The notes beneath the pieces were generated by a model, which made no database searches, was not told the origin of the DNA, and saw only the letters and a program-made list of their open reading frames with translations. A program made the position numbers and the translations under genes. A stretch of 64,000 bases of DNA from positions 62,001-126,000 of the forward strand of contig NZ_BMIL01000003.1 in assembly GCF_014642175.1 (NCBI RefSeq), given 5' to 3'. Source of the DNA: Pedobacter quisquiliarum. GTDB lineage: Bacteria > Bacteroidota > Bacteroidia > Sphingobacteriales > Sphingobacteriaceae. Each line of letters opens with the position of its first letter. The first letter of the stretch is position 1. Positions 8,015-17,754 of the stretch are shown in pieces.

Positions 8015-9709
8015 TTAGCTATTCATTGAAATAAGAAATTCTTCATTGCTCTTGGTATTTCTAATTTGAGCCTGAACAAATTCCATCGCTTCCTGCGCAT
8101 TCATGTCAGCTAAATGGTTACGTAAAATCCAAACACGTTGAAGCGTATCTCTATCGTGCAGCAAATCATCTCTTCTGGTGCTTGATGCCGTAATGTCGAT
8201 AGCAGGGAAGATACGTTTGTTCGATAGCTTACGATCCAGCTGAAGTTCCATGTTACCCGTTCCTTTGAACTCTTCAAAGATAACTTCGTCCATTTTAGAG
8301 CCGGTTTCTGTTAAAGCAGTTGCCAGAATGGTAAGTGATCCACCTTTTTCTATGTTACGTGCCGCTCCAAAGAAACGTTTAGGCTTATGCAATGCATTTG
8401 CATCCACACCACCAGATAAAATCTTTCCGGAAGCTGGGGCAGTGGTATTGTATGCACGCGCCAAACGTGTGATGGAATCCAATAAGATCACAACATCATG
8501 TCCACATTCTACAAGGCGTTTTGCTTTCTCCAATACGATGTTGGCAATCTTTACATGTCTTTCTGCAGGCTCGTCAAAAGTAGAAGCAATAACTTCAGCT
8601 CTTACACTACGCGCCATATCCGTAACCTCTTCCGGACGCTCATCAATTAACAGGATGATCAGGTAAACTTCCGGGTGATTCTTAGCGATTGCATTTGCAA
8701 CTTCCTTAAGCAGGTTGGTTTTACCAGTTTTTGGTTGTGCCACGATTAAGCCACGCTGACCTTTACCAATTGGGGTAAAAAGATCGATGATGCGGGTGGA
8801 GTAGTTGTTGGATTCCGTGAATAGGTTTAAACGCTCCTGTGGAAACAAAGGCGTAAGGTAATCAAAAGGTACACGATCCCGCACATCTGCAGGTGTACGG
8901 CCATTGATGGTTTCTACACGAACAAGTGGAAAGTACTTTTCGCCTTCTTTTGGCGGGCGAATACTGCCTTTTACCGTATCACCGGTTTTCAATCCAAAAA
9001 GTTTGATTTGAGACTGTGATACATAAATATCATCTGGTGAGGATAGGTAGTTGTAATCTGCCGATCTAAGGAAACCATAGCCATCAGGCATAATTTCCAG
9101 TACACCTTCATTGGTAATGGTATTATCAAAGTCTAGGTTTGAATAGCTATTCTCTGCTTGCTTCGCATGATTAGGATTCTTAGGACGGTTTTCTTCACGT
9201 GCTGGTCTGGCCTCTTTCGGCTTTGCAGGTCTGTTCTGATTACCATCTATCTTGTTGCGATGTGGTGCAGGCCTTTCTTCAGTGGTTTTTGAAGGTTGTT
9301 CTGCTGGAACAGCAGGGCTTGCAGCTGCTTCGTTTTCAACCGCTTCTACGGGCTCCGCAATTTCGGTTACCTGCTCTACTTCAGGCAACACTTGCACCTC
9401 AGTTTCGCGAGGTACTTCAGGCGCAAAAAGCGTATTGCCTGGGGACGTAACTTCATCTTTAGCCGCAATTCTGGTGCGCTTGCGAACTGGCTTGTCTATT
9501 GTGGCAGACTTGGTTAACCGTGCTTTTGGCGCTTTTACTTCAGCAACCGTTTCGACAGGTGCACTGTTGTAATCCTGTTCAGAGATCTGGGAAATGATTT
9601 CAACGAGTTCTGCTTTGCGAAGGGCGTCAGGGTTTAAAATGCCATTAGCTTTGGCAAGCTCACGCAGTTCAGCCGTAAGCTTTTCATTTAATTCTGTTTT
9701 GTTAAACAT
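8015..9709 (-). CDS. rho: Transcription termination factor Rho with long N-terminal insertion
   Basis: A 564-aa hexameric RNA helicase. A SAP-like Rho_N helix bundle (about 1-45) is followed by a low-complexity, Pro/Glu/Ala/Arg/Asn-rich linker (about 48-195), then the cold-shock RNA-binding domain ([19 protein letters not shown], about 207-275) and the RecA-like ATPase with Walker [14 protein letters not shown] and Walker [17 protein letters not shown]. The insertion makes it about 145 aa longer than E. coli Rho; extended Rho proteins are known in Bacteroidota, where the insertion is thought to affect RNA binding or condensation. It is first in a rho-pssA-purS run. Confidence 0.96.
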   Translation of the reverse strand: MFNKTELNEKLTAELRELAKANGILNPDALRKAELVEIISQISEQDYNSAPVETVAEVKAPKARLTKSATIDKPVRKRTRIAAKDEVTSPGNTLFAPEVPRETEVQVLPEVEQVTEIAEPVEAVENEAAASPAVPAEQPSKTTEERPAPHRNKIDGNQNRPAKPKEARPAREENRPKNPNHAKQAENSYSNLDFDNTITNEGVLEIMPDGYGFLRSADYNYLSSPDDIYVSQSQIKLFGLKTGDTVKGSIRPPKEGEKYFPLVRVETINGRTPADVRDRVPFDYLTPLFPQERLNLFTESNNYSTRIIDLFTPIGKGQRGLIVAQPKTGKTNLLKEVANAIAKNHPEVYLIILLIDERPEEVTDMARSVRAEVIASTFDEPAERHVKIANIVLEKAKRLVECGHDVVILLDSITRLARAYNTTAPASGKILSGGVDANALHKPKRFFGAARNIEKGGSLTILATALTETGSKMDEVIFEEFKGTGNMELQLDRKLSNKRIFPAIDITASSTRRDDLLHDRDTLQRVWILRNHLADMNAQEAMEFVQAQIRNTKSNEEFLISMNS

Positions 9710-9977
9710 TATATGGTTGTAGAGAAATTTGTATGAAGGAAGTTTTCAATTGTGTAAAGCAATTAAATGCAATTATAAAATGTGAAATAGTACAATTTAA
9801 AATCGAGAATTTCTGATTGTTCAGATGAACTATAGAGAATTATGGTGCAATTGTATGTATAACTTATCTATTCTCCAAAAAAAACTCAAATTAACAGGTA
9901 CGTTTTTCTCTTCCTACCACCAATTAGGTGCCAAATTCCATAGATTAATTGTCATATTTGTGCGCAAAATACCGCAT

Positions 9978-10808
9978 ATGAATAAAGATCAACTATTTGA
10001 ACAGATAAAGGCCAAGAAATCTTTTTTATGCATCGGGCTTGATCCTGCACTGGAAAAGCTTCCTAAACACTTATTAAAGTACGAAAATCCAGTACTAACG
10101 TTCAACAAAGAGATCATCGATGCCACCAAAGATCTTTGTGTAGCTTACAAGCCAAATACCGCATTTTATGAGTGCATGGGTTTAAAAGGTTGGGAAACTT
10201 TGATCGAAACCTGGAAATATATTCCCCAGGATATCTTCAGCATTGCCGATGCAAAGCGTGGAGACATTGGCAATACATCCGCGATGTATGCAGAAGCCTT
10301 CTTCAATCAAACACAATCGGGCATGGGCTTCGACGCCATTACCGTAGCTCCTTACATGGGTAAGGATTCTGTAGAACCATTCCTGAAGTTTAAAGACAAA
10401 TGGGTAATCCTGCTCGCACTAACCTCCAATCCGGGAAGTAATGACTTCCAGCAGCAGGATGGCAGCAGCGGGAAGTTATACGAAACTGTGCTTCAAACTG
10501 CTTCGGGATGGGCCAACAGCGATCAGATCATGTATGTTGTTGGTGCAACTAAGGGTGCCGAATTAAAGAACGTACGCAAATTTGCGCCCGACAATTTCCT
10601 GCTTGTTCCAGGTGTTGGTGCGCAGGGCGGAAACCTGGATGAAGTTTGCGAAAACGGACTTAATGATCAATGTGGTTTGCTGATCAACTCTTCAAGAGGC
10701 ATCATCTATGCGGGCTACGGAAAAGATTTTGCAGAAAAGGCCCGTGAGGAAGCATTGAAATTACAAGTAGAAATGGAAGCATGGCTGCGCCGTGCGAACT
10801 TAATATGA
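9978..10808 (+). CDS. pyrF: Orotidine 5'-phosphate decarboxylase, group 2
   Basis: A 276-aa TIM-barrel enzyme that decarboxylates OMP to UMP. The catalytic Asp/Lys segment is [14 protein letters not shown], the phosphate-binding end reads [11 protein letters not shown], and length fits the longer group 2 enzymes. The frame is open upstream to an ATG at 9825, but those 51 residues are not family-like, and a CATATTTG promoter-like box (9953-9960) precedes the ATG at 9978, so the inner start is chosen. The stop overlaps the transporter start (ATGA). Confidence 0.93.
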   Translation: MNKDQLFEQIKAKKSFLCIGLDPALEKLPKHLLKYENPVLTFNKEIIDATKDLCVAYKPNTAFYECMGLKGWETLIETWKYIPQDIFSIADAKRGDIGNTSAMYAEAFFNQTQSGMGFDAITVAPYMGKDSVEPFLKFKDKWVILLALTSNPGSNDFQQQDGSSGKLYETVLQTASGWANSDQIMYVVGATKGAELKNVRKFAPDNFLLVPGVGAQGGNLDEVCENGLNDQCGLLINSSRGIIYAGYGKDFAEKAREEALKLQVEMEAWLRRANLI

Positions 10809-11701
10809 TCTCAAAAAAACTCGACGTCAAGCTTGCCCTTGCAATGCTTGGCGTAGCAGTAATCTGGGGTACAACATACCTGGGCATCCGCATTGCCGTG
10901 CACAGCATTCCGCCGTGGTTTGTTACTGCAATCCGGCAAAGCTGCGCTTCCCTGATCTTGCTGGTTTACCTGCTGAAAAGAGGGGAGCTCGTGTGGATCA
11001 GCTGGCCGCATGCCAGACGGCAGATGTTATTATCCTTGCTCATGATTGTTGTGGCCAACGGCCTGACTACCCTGGCTGAAAAGAACATCTCTTCTGGGCT
11101 CGCTTCATTACTCAATTCCCTTTCTCCACTTTGCGTGTTTATAGGAAGTGTTGCAATCGGTATTCAAAAGCCATCCATAAAAGGCATCGTAGGGGTTATG
11201 CTCGGCTTGCTGGGGGTTGGCTTCATCTTCCGGGATGGCTTACAGGACTTCCTGGATCCAGAATACCGGCAGGGGATCATGATCATGGGATTGGCCGTCA
11301 CCGGCTGGTCTGTAGGTACGATCTACATTAAAAAGCATACACATAAGACACCAAATATCTTCCTGGACCTTTTCTACCAGTTCGTGTTTTCAGCTGTTGT
11401 TCAGTTAATGTTGGCCTTCATTTTCTCTGGTGATACAGATGTTAAAACCTGGGAAATGCCGAGCATGGCGGCAGTGTTGTATCTGGGTGTCTTCGGTTCT
11501 GTGCTGGGCTTCTTTTGCTACCATTATGTGCTAAAGCGCGTCACGGCAATACAAGCAAGCATTTTGTCATACTTCAATACCATCATCGCGATATTTTTGG
11601 GTTGGCTAATCCTTAGTGAGCAGATTACTATAGATCTGTTATTTGCTACAGTATTAATTATAGCGGGTGTATTCATAACGAATTACACTAAAAAATATTA
11701 A
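10805..11701 (+). CDS. EamA/DMT-family membrane transporter
   Basis: A 298-aa protein with about ten hydrophobic helices in two EamA repeats; the first begins [20 protein letters not shown] and the second [21 protein letters not shown] exporters move amino acids, metabolites or drugs across the inner membrane; the substrate cannot be told. The ATG at 10805 overlaps the pyrF stop by 4 nt, which favours it over an upstream ATG at 10781. Co-expression with pyrF is likely, but no pathway link is evident. Confidence 0.88.
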   Translation: MISKKLDVKLALAMLGVAVIWGTTYLGIRIAVHSIPPWFVTAIRQSCASLILLVYLLKRGELVWISWPHARRQMLLSLLMIVVANGLTTLAEKNISSGLASLLNSLSPLCVFIGSVAIGIQKPSIKGIVGVMLGLLGVGFIFRDGLQDFLDPEYRQGIMIMGLAVTGWSVGTIYIKKHTHKTPNIFLDLFYQFVFSAVVQLMLAFIFSGDTDVKTWEMPSMAAVLYLGVFGSVLGFFCYHYVLKRVTAIQASILSYFNTIIAIFLGWLILSEQITIDLLFATVLIIAGVFITNYTKKY

Positions 11702-11747
11702 TATTAACCCTTACAATATATAATTCTTTTAAGTTAAGTTTACCTTT

Positions 11748-13031
11748 ATGGATTTAAAGGAAGACTTTTTAAGTTTTATCTGGCAGTTCCGGCAGTATAA
11801 AACACAGGATCTGCGCACCACAAGTGGTGATGAACTTCAGGTATTAACCGTAGGCCAGCCTAATAAACATGCCGGTCCGGATTTCTTTAATGCAAAGGTG
11901 GTTGTCGCAGGAACGACCTGGATCGGCAATGTGGAAATCCATGTTCGCTCTTCGGAATGGATCGGCCACGGTCATGAACAAGACCTTGCCTATAACAACG
12001 TGATTTTGCACGTGGTGCTGGAGAACGATCTGCCAGTTCAGCGTGCAGATGGATCATTCATGCCAACACTCGAGCTCAAATCCATATTTCACCAGCACAT
12101 ACTTGAAAATTACAATGGGCTGGTAGAAGTTCGTCGACCTTTTCCGTGTCATGCCCAACTGCAGGCCGTTGATCCTGTGGTTTTCCATTCCACCTGCTCC
12201 AGGATGTTGATTGAGCGCCTTGAATCGAAGTCAAGCGAGGTGCGGGAAAAGCTTGATCAATATAAAGGTGACTGGGAAGCCACTTTCAATTTCTTTCTGG
12301 CAAGAAGCTTTGGATTTAAAGTTAATGCACTTCCGTTTGAGGTATTAGCGTCTTCGTTCGACATGCAACTCTATGCAAAGTACCGGGATGCGCCATTGCA
12401 AACAGAGGCTTTGATCTTCGGCCAAGCGGGATTCTTAGCGCAGGACTTCAATGATGCCTACCCGGCACAGCTCCGAAGGGAGTACATCTTCCTTCAACAG
12501 AAACATGGACTCAAACCTATGGAGGTTTCCATTTGGAAGTTTTTACGAATGCGGCCCACTGGTTTTCCGACTGTACGGCTCGCACAATTTGCGGCACTAA
12601 TGAACGCTTCAGAACATCTATTTTCAAGAATGCTGCACAGCAGCGACCTTAAAGATCTTAAGCTAATCCTGTGTAAACTGCCAATTCATTCGTATTGGAA
12701 AGCGCATTACCATTTCGAAAAGCAGGCCCCGGCTTTTGTACCTCAACTCGGTAGTGCATCTATCGAGAGCATCATCATCAATGCCATGTGCCTGATCACG
12801 TTTAGCTACGGTCGCATCATGGATTTGGAATCGTACATGGAAAAGGCAGTGTCCATACTGGAACAGCTACCTGCAGAGCAAAACCATGTACTTAGGCAGT
12901 ACAGATCTGCTGGCCTAAAAATAGAAACCGCCTTTACTTCACAAGCTTTGCTGCAGTTGAACAAGCGATATTGCGCCAATATGCAATGTCTTCGATGCGG
13001 CATCGGTGTACATCTCTTAAAAAGGACATAG
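11748..13031 (+). CDS. DUF2851 family protein
   Basis: A 427-aa soluble protein matching the DUF2851 family of Bacteroidota: N-terminal block DLKEDFLSFIWQFRQ, then GPDFFNAKVVVAGTTWIGNV and HVRSSEWIGHGHEQD. The function of the family is not known to me. The C-terminus contains a cysteine cluster (YCANMQCLRCGIG) that could bind metal. It stands alone, 46 nt after the transporter gene, and is followed by an 11-nt repeat array. Confidence 0.85.
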   Translation: MDLKEDFLSFIWQFRQYKTQDLRTTSGDELQVLTVGQPNKHAGPDFFNAKVVVAGTTWIGNVEIHVRSSEWIGHGHEQDLAYNNVILHVVLENDLPVQRADGSFMPTLELKSIFHQHILENYNGLVEVRRPFPCHAQLQAVDPVVFHSTCSRMLIERLESKSSEVREKLDQYKGDWEATFNFFLARSFGFKVNALPFEVLASSFDMQLYAKYRDAPLQTEALIFGQAGFLAQDFNDAYPAQLRREYIFLQQKHGLKPMEVSIWKFLRMRPTGFPTVRLAQFAALMNASEHLFSRMLHSSDLKDLKLILCKLPIHSYWKAHYHFEKQAPAFVPQLGSASIESIIINAMCLITFSYGRIMDLESYMEKAVSILEQLPAEQNHVLRQYRSAGLKIETAFTSQALLQLNKRYCANMQCLRCGIGVHLLKRT

Positions 13032-13047
13032 GAAAGGTGCAGACTTT

Positions 13048-13119
13048 ACAGGGACTCCACAGGGGGCAAACAGGGTCCCGACAGGGGGTTAACAGGGCCA
13101 TAGCCTAGTCAACCCCCTG
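13048..13119 (+). repeat. Array of five 11-nt ACAGGG units plus one inverted unit
   Basis: ACAGGG occurs at 13048, 13059, 13070, 13081 and 13092, exactly 11 nt apart each time, with the other five bases of each unit variable. An inverted unit follows: CAGGGGGTT (13082-13090) pairs perfectly with AACCCCCTG (13111-13119), giving a 9-bp stem and a 20-nt loop. The array sits between the convergent ends of the DUF2851 and Rnk-like genes. There is no T-run, so it is not a plain intrinsic terminator. The G-tracts could also form a loose G-quadruplex. Confidence 0.85.
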
Positions 13120-13153
13120 CGAAGACCTTGCGGGAGGGTTCTGGACCGATTGT

Positions 13154-13600
13154 TTACCCTATATTTGTTGATATGGCGTGTTGATTTTGCGTTGTTGCTG
13201 CTGCTGCAATGTTGATTGCGGCAGGGTTTCTAACCTCCAGAACTTTGAACGTACGTAGACCATTGGGCATTTCCCATTGGATTTCCGCACCGGTTCTATA
13301 GCCAAATAATGCAATGCCGATAGGCACATAGATGGATAATTTGCCCTCGCGCATATTAGCCTGATTTGGGTTTACGAGTTGATAGTTAAACTCCTGTCCC
13401 GTTTCCATATCCTTAAAGCGGATCTCAGAGTGCAGAGAAATTACATCATCCGGTAGTTCTTCCTGCTTTAAGACAACAGCGTTTTTAAGCTCGTCTTTAA
13501 GCTTCTGCTTGTTAAAAGCGGACAGGTTTGTGCTTGATTTTAGGTGTGTTTTTAGAAGGTCCAGGTTTTTCCTGGAAATCATCAAAGGTTCCTTTTTCAT
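13154..13600 (-). CDS. Rnk/GreA-C-like RNA polymerase-associated factor
   Basis: A 148-aa protein with a short N-terminal helical region (about 1-50) and a GreA/GreB C-terminal FKBP-like domain (about 51-130), seen in ISLHSEIRFKDMETGQEF, LSIYVPIGIALFGYRTGAEI and the FKVLEV strand. The coiled coil is too short for a real Gre factor, so it belongs to the Rnk-like group that binds RNA polymerase but does not stimulate transcript cleavage. The C-terminal 20 residues, rich in Ala, Thr and Asn, look disordered. It is a single gene, convergent with DUF2851. Confidence 0.82.
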   Translation of the reverse strand: MKKEPLMISRKNLDLLKTHLKSSTNLSAFNKQKLKDELKNAVVLKQEELPDDVISLHSEIRFKDMETGQEFNYQLVNPNQANMREGKLSIYVPIGIALFGYRTGAEIQWEMPNGLRTFKVLEVRNPAAINIAAAATTQNQHAISTNIG

Positions 13601-13699
13601 AAGTTTTAAATAAGATTGTTCAGCTAGACACTAGCGGAACGTTGTGAATAATAAAGGTTAGCAGCAAATTAATTGCATAGCAAATAAGCTTGAGTACGT

Positions 13700-13730
13700 A
13701 CCCCAAGCCAACAAACGTTAAGGCTGGGGT
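13700..13730 (-). terminator. Hairpin directly after the small ORF
   Basis: ACCCCAAGCC (13700-13709) pairs with GGCTGGGGT (13722-13730) with one bulged A. On the minus strand the hairpin begins on the base after the TAA stop at 13733-13731. No U-run follows, so it may be a processing or stabilising structure rather than an intrinsic terminator. Confidence 0.45.
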
Positions 13731-13877
13731 TTACTTAATAAAGTCTTTACTGCTTTTGAGGAATGAGTCACCTAAACCGTGCTTGATAGACAATACACGG
13801 GCGTACATAGCTAAAGCCATACGCAGCGATTGCGCATAGAGAAGGGTAGCAGGCATATGTAGTTTTTCTGGTCTCAC
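13731..13877 (-). CDS. Possible small protein, 41 or 48 aa
   Basis: The minus strand encodes a compact open frame of 48 codons from GTG at 13877, or 41 from ATG at 13856. The product reads MPATLLYAQSLRMALAMYAR and ends KHGLGDSFLKSSKDFIK. It has an amphipathic helix-like first half and a basic, polar tail. The pattern looks protein-like (no rare-residue runs, ending right before a hairpin), and a TATATTGC box lies just upstream of the GTG. I do not recognise the family. It could be chance; conservation would decide. Confidence 0.42.
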   Translation of the reverse strand: MRPEKLHMPATLLYAQSLRMALAMYARVLSIKHGLGDSFLKSSKDFIK

Positions 13878-14131
13878 AATTGGCAATATAGGGCTTTAAA
13901 ATTATAAAAGCGAATACAGGATGAGAATTGTTGAATTAACCTGCTAGCTGGCAGGGGTTTAGCAAACTTTCGGTTAATTGTTGTATTTGCTTGCTGGCAC
14001 TTAATTGAGCGGAGCATAAAGCTAAAAACCAGATCTTATATTTTTCAGACGGCACATTTCTTGTAGAATTATTTCGAATTTTTTACTAGATTTAAATAAG
14101 TCACACGGACAGCCTATAGCACCATCAGACA

Positions 14132-14353
14132 ATGTTCCAAAAAGTTTTAACCTTTTTTGAAAAGCAAAGCTTCGGTGTTTGCACTTATTTAGCAGATAAA
14201 CTAAATATGTCCATCAGCAAGATCAGGTTGTTTTTTATATACGCCTCCTTCCTGGCTGTCGGATTTCCCATCGTCTTTTATGTGCTCGCAGCACTTGTAT
14301 TAGACATCAGACACTATATTAAGAAGATCCGTCTAAGAATTTGGGATCTATAG
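14132..14353 (+). CDS. PspC-domain membrane protein
   Basis: A 73-aa protein with the PspC layout: a short N-terminal stretch, GVCTYLADKLNMSISKIRLF (about 15-34) and one long hydrophobic helix (about 34-58), then a basic tail. PspC proteins sit in the inner membrane and are linked to envelope-stress response in enterobacteria; no pspA or pspB is near. It is a very short family member, upstream of ftsK by 73 nt on the same strand. Confidence 0.8.
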   Translation: MFQKVLTFFEKQSFGVCTYLADKLNMSISKIRLFFIYASFLAVGFPIVFYVLAALVLDIRHYIKKIRLRIWDL

Positions 14354-14393
14354 TTAAGTCTGTATAAATTCCCCGGACATACAAGTATATATT

Positions 14394-14401
14394 TATATTT
14401 G
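14394..14401 (+). promoter_or_regulatory. Promoter -7 box for ftsK
   Basis: TATATTTG, a perfect TAnnTTTG box, ends 25 nt before the ftsK ATG. No clear TTG lies at the -33 distance, so support is partial. Confidence 0.42.
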
Positions 14402-14426
14402 TTGATCAAATTACTTTTTACCACAA

Positions 14427-17084
14427 ATGGCGCAAAGGGCAAATCAATTTAAGTCTAACTCCTTCAAAAACGAATCTTCGAATAAGCAATTTGCCAATCG
14501 CTTTGCCGGGGAAAAGAAGTCCCGCCTGAATGTGCTACCTTCATTGGATCTTCAGGACGGAAGATTTGTGAAGATCCTCGGCCTGTTCTTCGTGGTGCTT
14601 TCCTTGTATTTCCTGATCGCATTTACCTCTTATCTGTTCACCTGGCAAGAGGATCAAAGCTATGTTATTGATGCAAATGGCGGCTGGAGCAACTTATTTA
14701 AGAGCACAGAAGAGCTTAAAAGCATCAAAGGGGGAGCCATTGTGCAAAACTGGCTCGGTAAATTTGGTGCATTATTATCGCATCAGTTTATTTACGAGTG
14801 GTTCGGTTTAGCCTCCTTTCTATTTGTCCTGGTCTTTTTTGTCATCGGTTACAGGCTCCTGTTTAAAGTTAAAATCTTTGGTCTGGAGAAGACCTTCGGA
14901 TACAGCCTTTTTTTCCTGCTTTTCACCTCTTTGGGTCTCGGCTTTGCCCATGCCTTTTTTGGGGATGCACCGCATTATCTGGAAGGTGAGTTTGGCTACT
15001 GGACGAATAAACTGCTTACCCTGCAGATTGGTGTAGCCGGTGTAGCGGGACTACTTACTTTCTTAGCATTGTCAATTCTTATCATTGCCTATAACATAGA
15101 CTTCAAAATGCCGGAGATGAGACGCGGCGAAAAGGATTTTGAGAAACCTGAACTGCCTGAACAGCCAGATTTGGAGGAAGAAGTACTATCAAGACCAGTG
15201 GAATTTAATGTTAATCCAAACCGGCCGGTAAATACCAGGCGACCACAGAATGTGGTGATAACACCTGAGAAGCCAGGCCCTGTGTTTGAACATGAAGTGC
15301 TTGCATCGACAGCTGCAGCTTCCGCCTTTGGTGCCACAACGGCAGCGGCAACCGCGGTATCTGCAAGTGCTGCGGCTGCACCTATCGTTTCAATGGAGGC
15401 AAATACACCAATTGTATTGTCAACAACGGTTGATAAGCCAAACACCATGCGTCCTAACCTTAATTTTGATCGGGGTGTGGAGTTGGAGGCAGAAAAGGCT
15501 GTGCCGGAATTAACAATTGAAAAGACAGAAGAGGAGAAGAAGTCCGAACAGCTCGTTGAGCAATTTGGTACTTATGATCCAACCCTGGATTTAGCAAGCT
15601 ATAAATATCCGCATCTGGAGCTACTGGAAAATTACGGATCAAACAAGATTTCAGTGAATGCCGATGAGTTGGAGGCGAATAAGAATAAGATCGTTGAGAC
15701 GCTAAACCACTATAACATCGAGATCGATAAGATTAAGGCTACCATTGGTCCAACAGTAACCTTGTACGAGATTATTCCGGCACCAGGGGTGCGTATTTCG
15801 AAAATTAAGAACCTTGAGGATGATATCGCGTTGAGCCTTGCGGCTTTGGGTATCCGTATCATTGCGCCAATGCCTGGTAAGGGAACCATCGGTATCGAGG
15901 TGCCAAATATGCATCCTGAGATGGTTTCTATGCGGAGTATCCTGGCGACTGAAAAGTTCCAGACGACGACCATGGACCTGCCAATAGCCTTAGGTAAGAC
16001 CATTTCGAATGAAGTCTATATTGCAGATCTATCCAAAATGCCCCACTTGCTTGTGGCTGGTGCGACAGGTCAGGGTAAGTCTGTTGGTATAAACGCGATA
16101 TTGGTTTCTCTACTTTTCAAAAAACACCCTTCGCAGCTGAAATTCGTGTTGGTGGATCCGAAGAAAGTAGAATTAACATTATTCAATAAAATTGAACGCC
16201 ACTTCCTGGCTAAGCTTCCAGGTGAGGCTGATGCAATTATAACGGATACGAAGAAGGTTATCAACACCTTGAATTCCCTTTGTATCGAAATGGATCAGCG
16301 TTATGACTTGCTGAAAGATGCACAAGTCCGCAATTTAAAGGAGTATAACGACAAATTCATAAGAAGGAAGTTAAATCCGAACAATGCTCACCGTTTTCTG
16401 CCGTACATTGTGCTGGTTGTGGATGAGTTTGCAGATTTGATGATGACCGCAGGTAAAGAAGTGGAAACACCAATCGCGAGGCTCGCACAACTTGCCCGTG
16501 CCGTTGGTATTCACCTGGTGCTTGCAACGCAAAGACCTTCAGTAAACATCATCACTGGTACGATCAAGGCCAACTTCCCGGCGAGATTAGCATTTAGGGT
16601 ATTGTCTAAAATTGATTCAAGGACCATTCTGGACAGCGGCGGTGCTGATCAGTTGATTGGTAGGGGAGATATGCTGTTATCTACAGGAAATGATCTGATC
16701 AGGCTGCAATGTGCGTTTGTAGATACCCCGGAAGTGGACCGTATATCTGAATTCATCGGAAATCAGCGTGGGTATCCTGAAGCCTATCAGCTTCCGGAGT
16801 ATATCGACGAAGCTGCTGAGAATTCGAAGATGGACTTCAATGCATCTGATCGTGACGCCATGTTCGAAGATGCAGCGAGGCTTATCGTAATGCATCAGCA
16901 GGGGTCTACTTCACTTATCCAGCGTAAGCTGAAACTAGGTTACAACAGAGCCGGGCGGATTATCGACCAGCTGGAAGCAGCAGGTGTGGTTGGGCCCTTC
17001 GAAGGCAGTAAGGCCCGGGAAGTTTTACTTCCGGATGATTACGCTTTGGAACAGTTCTTGAATAACCTGGATAAAGAAAATTAA
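14427..17084 (+). CDS. ftsK: DNA translocase FtsK
   Basis: An 885-aa septal DNA pump. The N-terminal membrane part has about four helices (residues 48-225). A low-complexity linker rich in Pro, Ala, Thr and Glu (about 230-375) is followed by the alpha-beta RecA-like motor with Walker A GATGQGKSVG (from about 545) and Walker B YIVLVVDEFADLMM, then the gamma winged-helix domain (about 815-885) ending KAREVLLPDDYALEQFL. It moves the chromosome at the septum and recognises polar DNA motifs. A lolA-like gene follows after 1 nt. Confidence 0.96.
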   Translation: MAQRANQFKSNSFKNESSNKQFANRFAGEKKSRLNVLPSLDLQDGRFVKILGLFFVVLSLYFLIAFTSYLFTWQEDQSYVIDANGGWSNLFKSTEELKSIKGGAIVQNWLGKFGALLSHQFIYEWFGLASFLFVLVFFVIGYRLLFKVKIFGLEKTFGYSLFFLLFTSLGLGFAHAFFGDAPHYLEGEFGYWTNKLLTLQIGVAGVAGLLTFLALSILIIAYNIDFKMPEMRRGEKDFEKPELPEQPDLEEEVLSRPVEFNVNPNRPVNTRRPQNVVITPEKPGPVFEHEVLASTAAASAFGATTAAATAVSASAAAAPIVSMEANTPIVLSTTVDKPNTMRPNLNFDRGVELEAEKAVPELTIEKTEEEKKSEQLVEQFGTYDPTLDLASYKYPHLELLENYGSNKISVNADELEANKNKIVETLNHYNIEIDKIKATIGPTVTLYEIIPAPGVRISKIKNLEDDIALSLAALGIRIIAPMPGKGTIGIEVPNMHPEMVSMRSILATEKFQTTTMDLPIALGKTISNEVYIADLSKMPHLLVAGATGQGKSVGINAILVSLLFKKHPSQLKFVLVDPKKVELTLFNKIERHFLAKLPGEADAIITDTKKVINTLNSLCIEMDQRYDLLKDAQVRNLKEYNDKFIRRKLNPNNAHRFLPYIVLVVDEFADLMMTAGKEVETPIARLAQLARAVGIHLVLATQRPSVNIITGTIKANFPARLAFRVLSKIDSRTILDSGGADQLIGRGDMLLSTGNDLIRLQCAFVDTPEVDRISEFIGNQRGYPEAYQLPEYIDEAAENSKMDFNASDRDAMFEDAARLIVMHQQGSTSLIQRKLKLGYNRAGRIIDQLEAAGVVGPFEGSKAREVLLPDDYALEQFLNNLDKEN

Positions 17085-17085
17085 T

Positions 17086-17736
17086 ATGAAGAAATTTATT
17101 GCGTTGCTGTTTGCGGTGACTACAGTATTCAGCGTAGCGCAGGGACAAACAGATCCGAAGGCAAAAGCGATATTGGCAGAGGTTAGCAAGAAATACAGAT
17201 CATATAACACCATTAAAGCTGATTTTAGTTTCGGCGTTGAAAACAAACAGAACAATCTTAAGCAAACCGAAAAGGGGACGCTTTATGCTAAATCCAACAG
17301 CAAGAAGTATAAGGTGACCATGGCGGAGCGTGATCTGATCAGCGACGGCAAGGTGCAATGGACTTACTTGAAAAATGAAGAGGAAGTTCAGGTTGGCAAT
17401 GCAGATAACACGGAGGATGCTTTGAACCCTGCAAATGTCTTCACCATCTTCGAGAAAGGATTCAAATACATCTATAATGGGGAAAAGAAAGTTGGCTCGA
17501 AGGTATATCAGATGATTGACTTAGCGCCACTGGATACCAAAAAGGCATACTTCAAGATAAGATTAAGCGTAGACAAGGCTGCGAAGCAGTTGGCAAGTGT
17601 GATGATCTTTGATAAGAACAGCAGCATTTATACGTACACCATTACGGCCTTTACCCCGAACGCTAAAGTTCCTGAATCTACTTTTACGTTCAATCCTAAA
17701 AGCCATCCCGGTGTTGAAATTGTAGATTTAAGGTAA
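17086..17736 (+). CDS. LolA-like outer-membrane lipoprotein carrier protein
   Basis: A 216-aa periplasmic protein with a signal peptide (MKKFIALLFAVTTVFSVAQG, cleavage after about 20). The mature part begins with the LolA-like YRSYNTIKADFSFGVE and continues with YKVTMAERDLISDGKVQWTY and the conserved EDALNPANVF. LolA shuttles lipoproteins to the outer membrane, or in this phylum may serve a related lipid-carrier role. It starts one base after the ftsK stop; ftsK-lolA pairs are common in bacteria. Confidence 0.87.
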   Translation: MKKFIALLFAVTTVFSVAQGQTDPKAKAILAEVSKKYRSYNTIKADFSFGVENKQNNLKQTEKGTLYAKSNSKKYKVTMAERDLISDGKVQWTYLKNEEEVQVGNADNTEDALNPANVFTIFEKGFKYIYNGEKKVGSKVYQMIDLAPLDTKKAYFKIRLSVDKAAKQLASVMIFDKNSSIYTYTITAFTPNAKVPESTFTFNPKSHPGVEIVDLR

Positions 17737-17754
17737 CCCGCACAGCACCATATT

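Larger units (their letters stand above)
13601..14131. other. Long mostly non-coding interval
   Basis: These 531 nt lie between the divergent Rnk-like and PspC genes. They hold a possible small gene on the minus strand (13731-13877) with a hairpin right after its stop. The rest is AT-rich; a short inverted repeat CCTGC/GCAGG lies near 13940. I see no tRNA, no clear two-element promoter and no repeat array. Confidence 0.6.

Noticed and set aside
9825..9977. N-terminal extension of pyrF by 51 codons
   Set aside because: The added residues do not look like PyrF, and a promoter-like box lies just before the inner ATG.
13048..13102. G-quadruplex as the full explanation of the first array
   Set aside because: Loops of 6-8 nt are long for a stable quadruplex, and the second array with the same period has no G-runs. 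It may still form locally.
13048..13119. CRISPR or minisatellite array
   Set aside because: Units are 11 nt with only 6 fixed bases and no spacers of CRISPR length; no cas gene is in the window.
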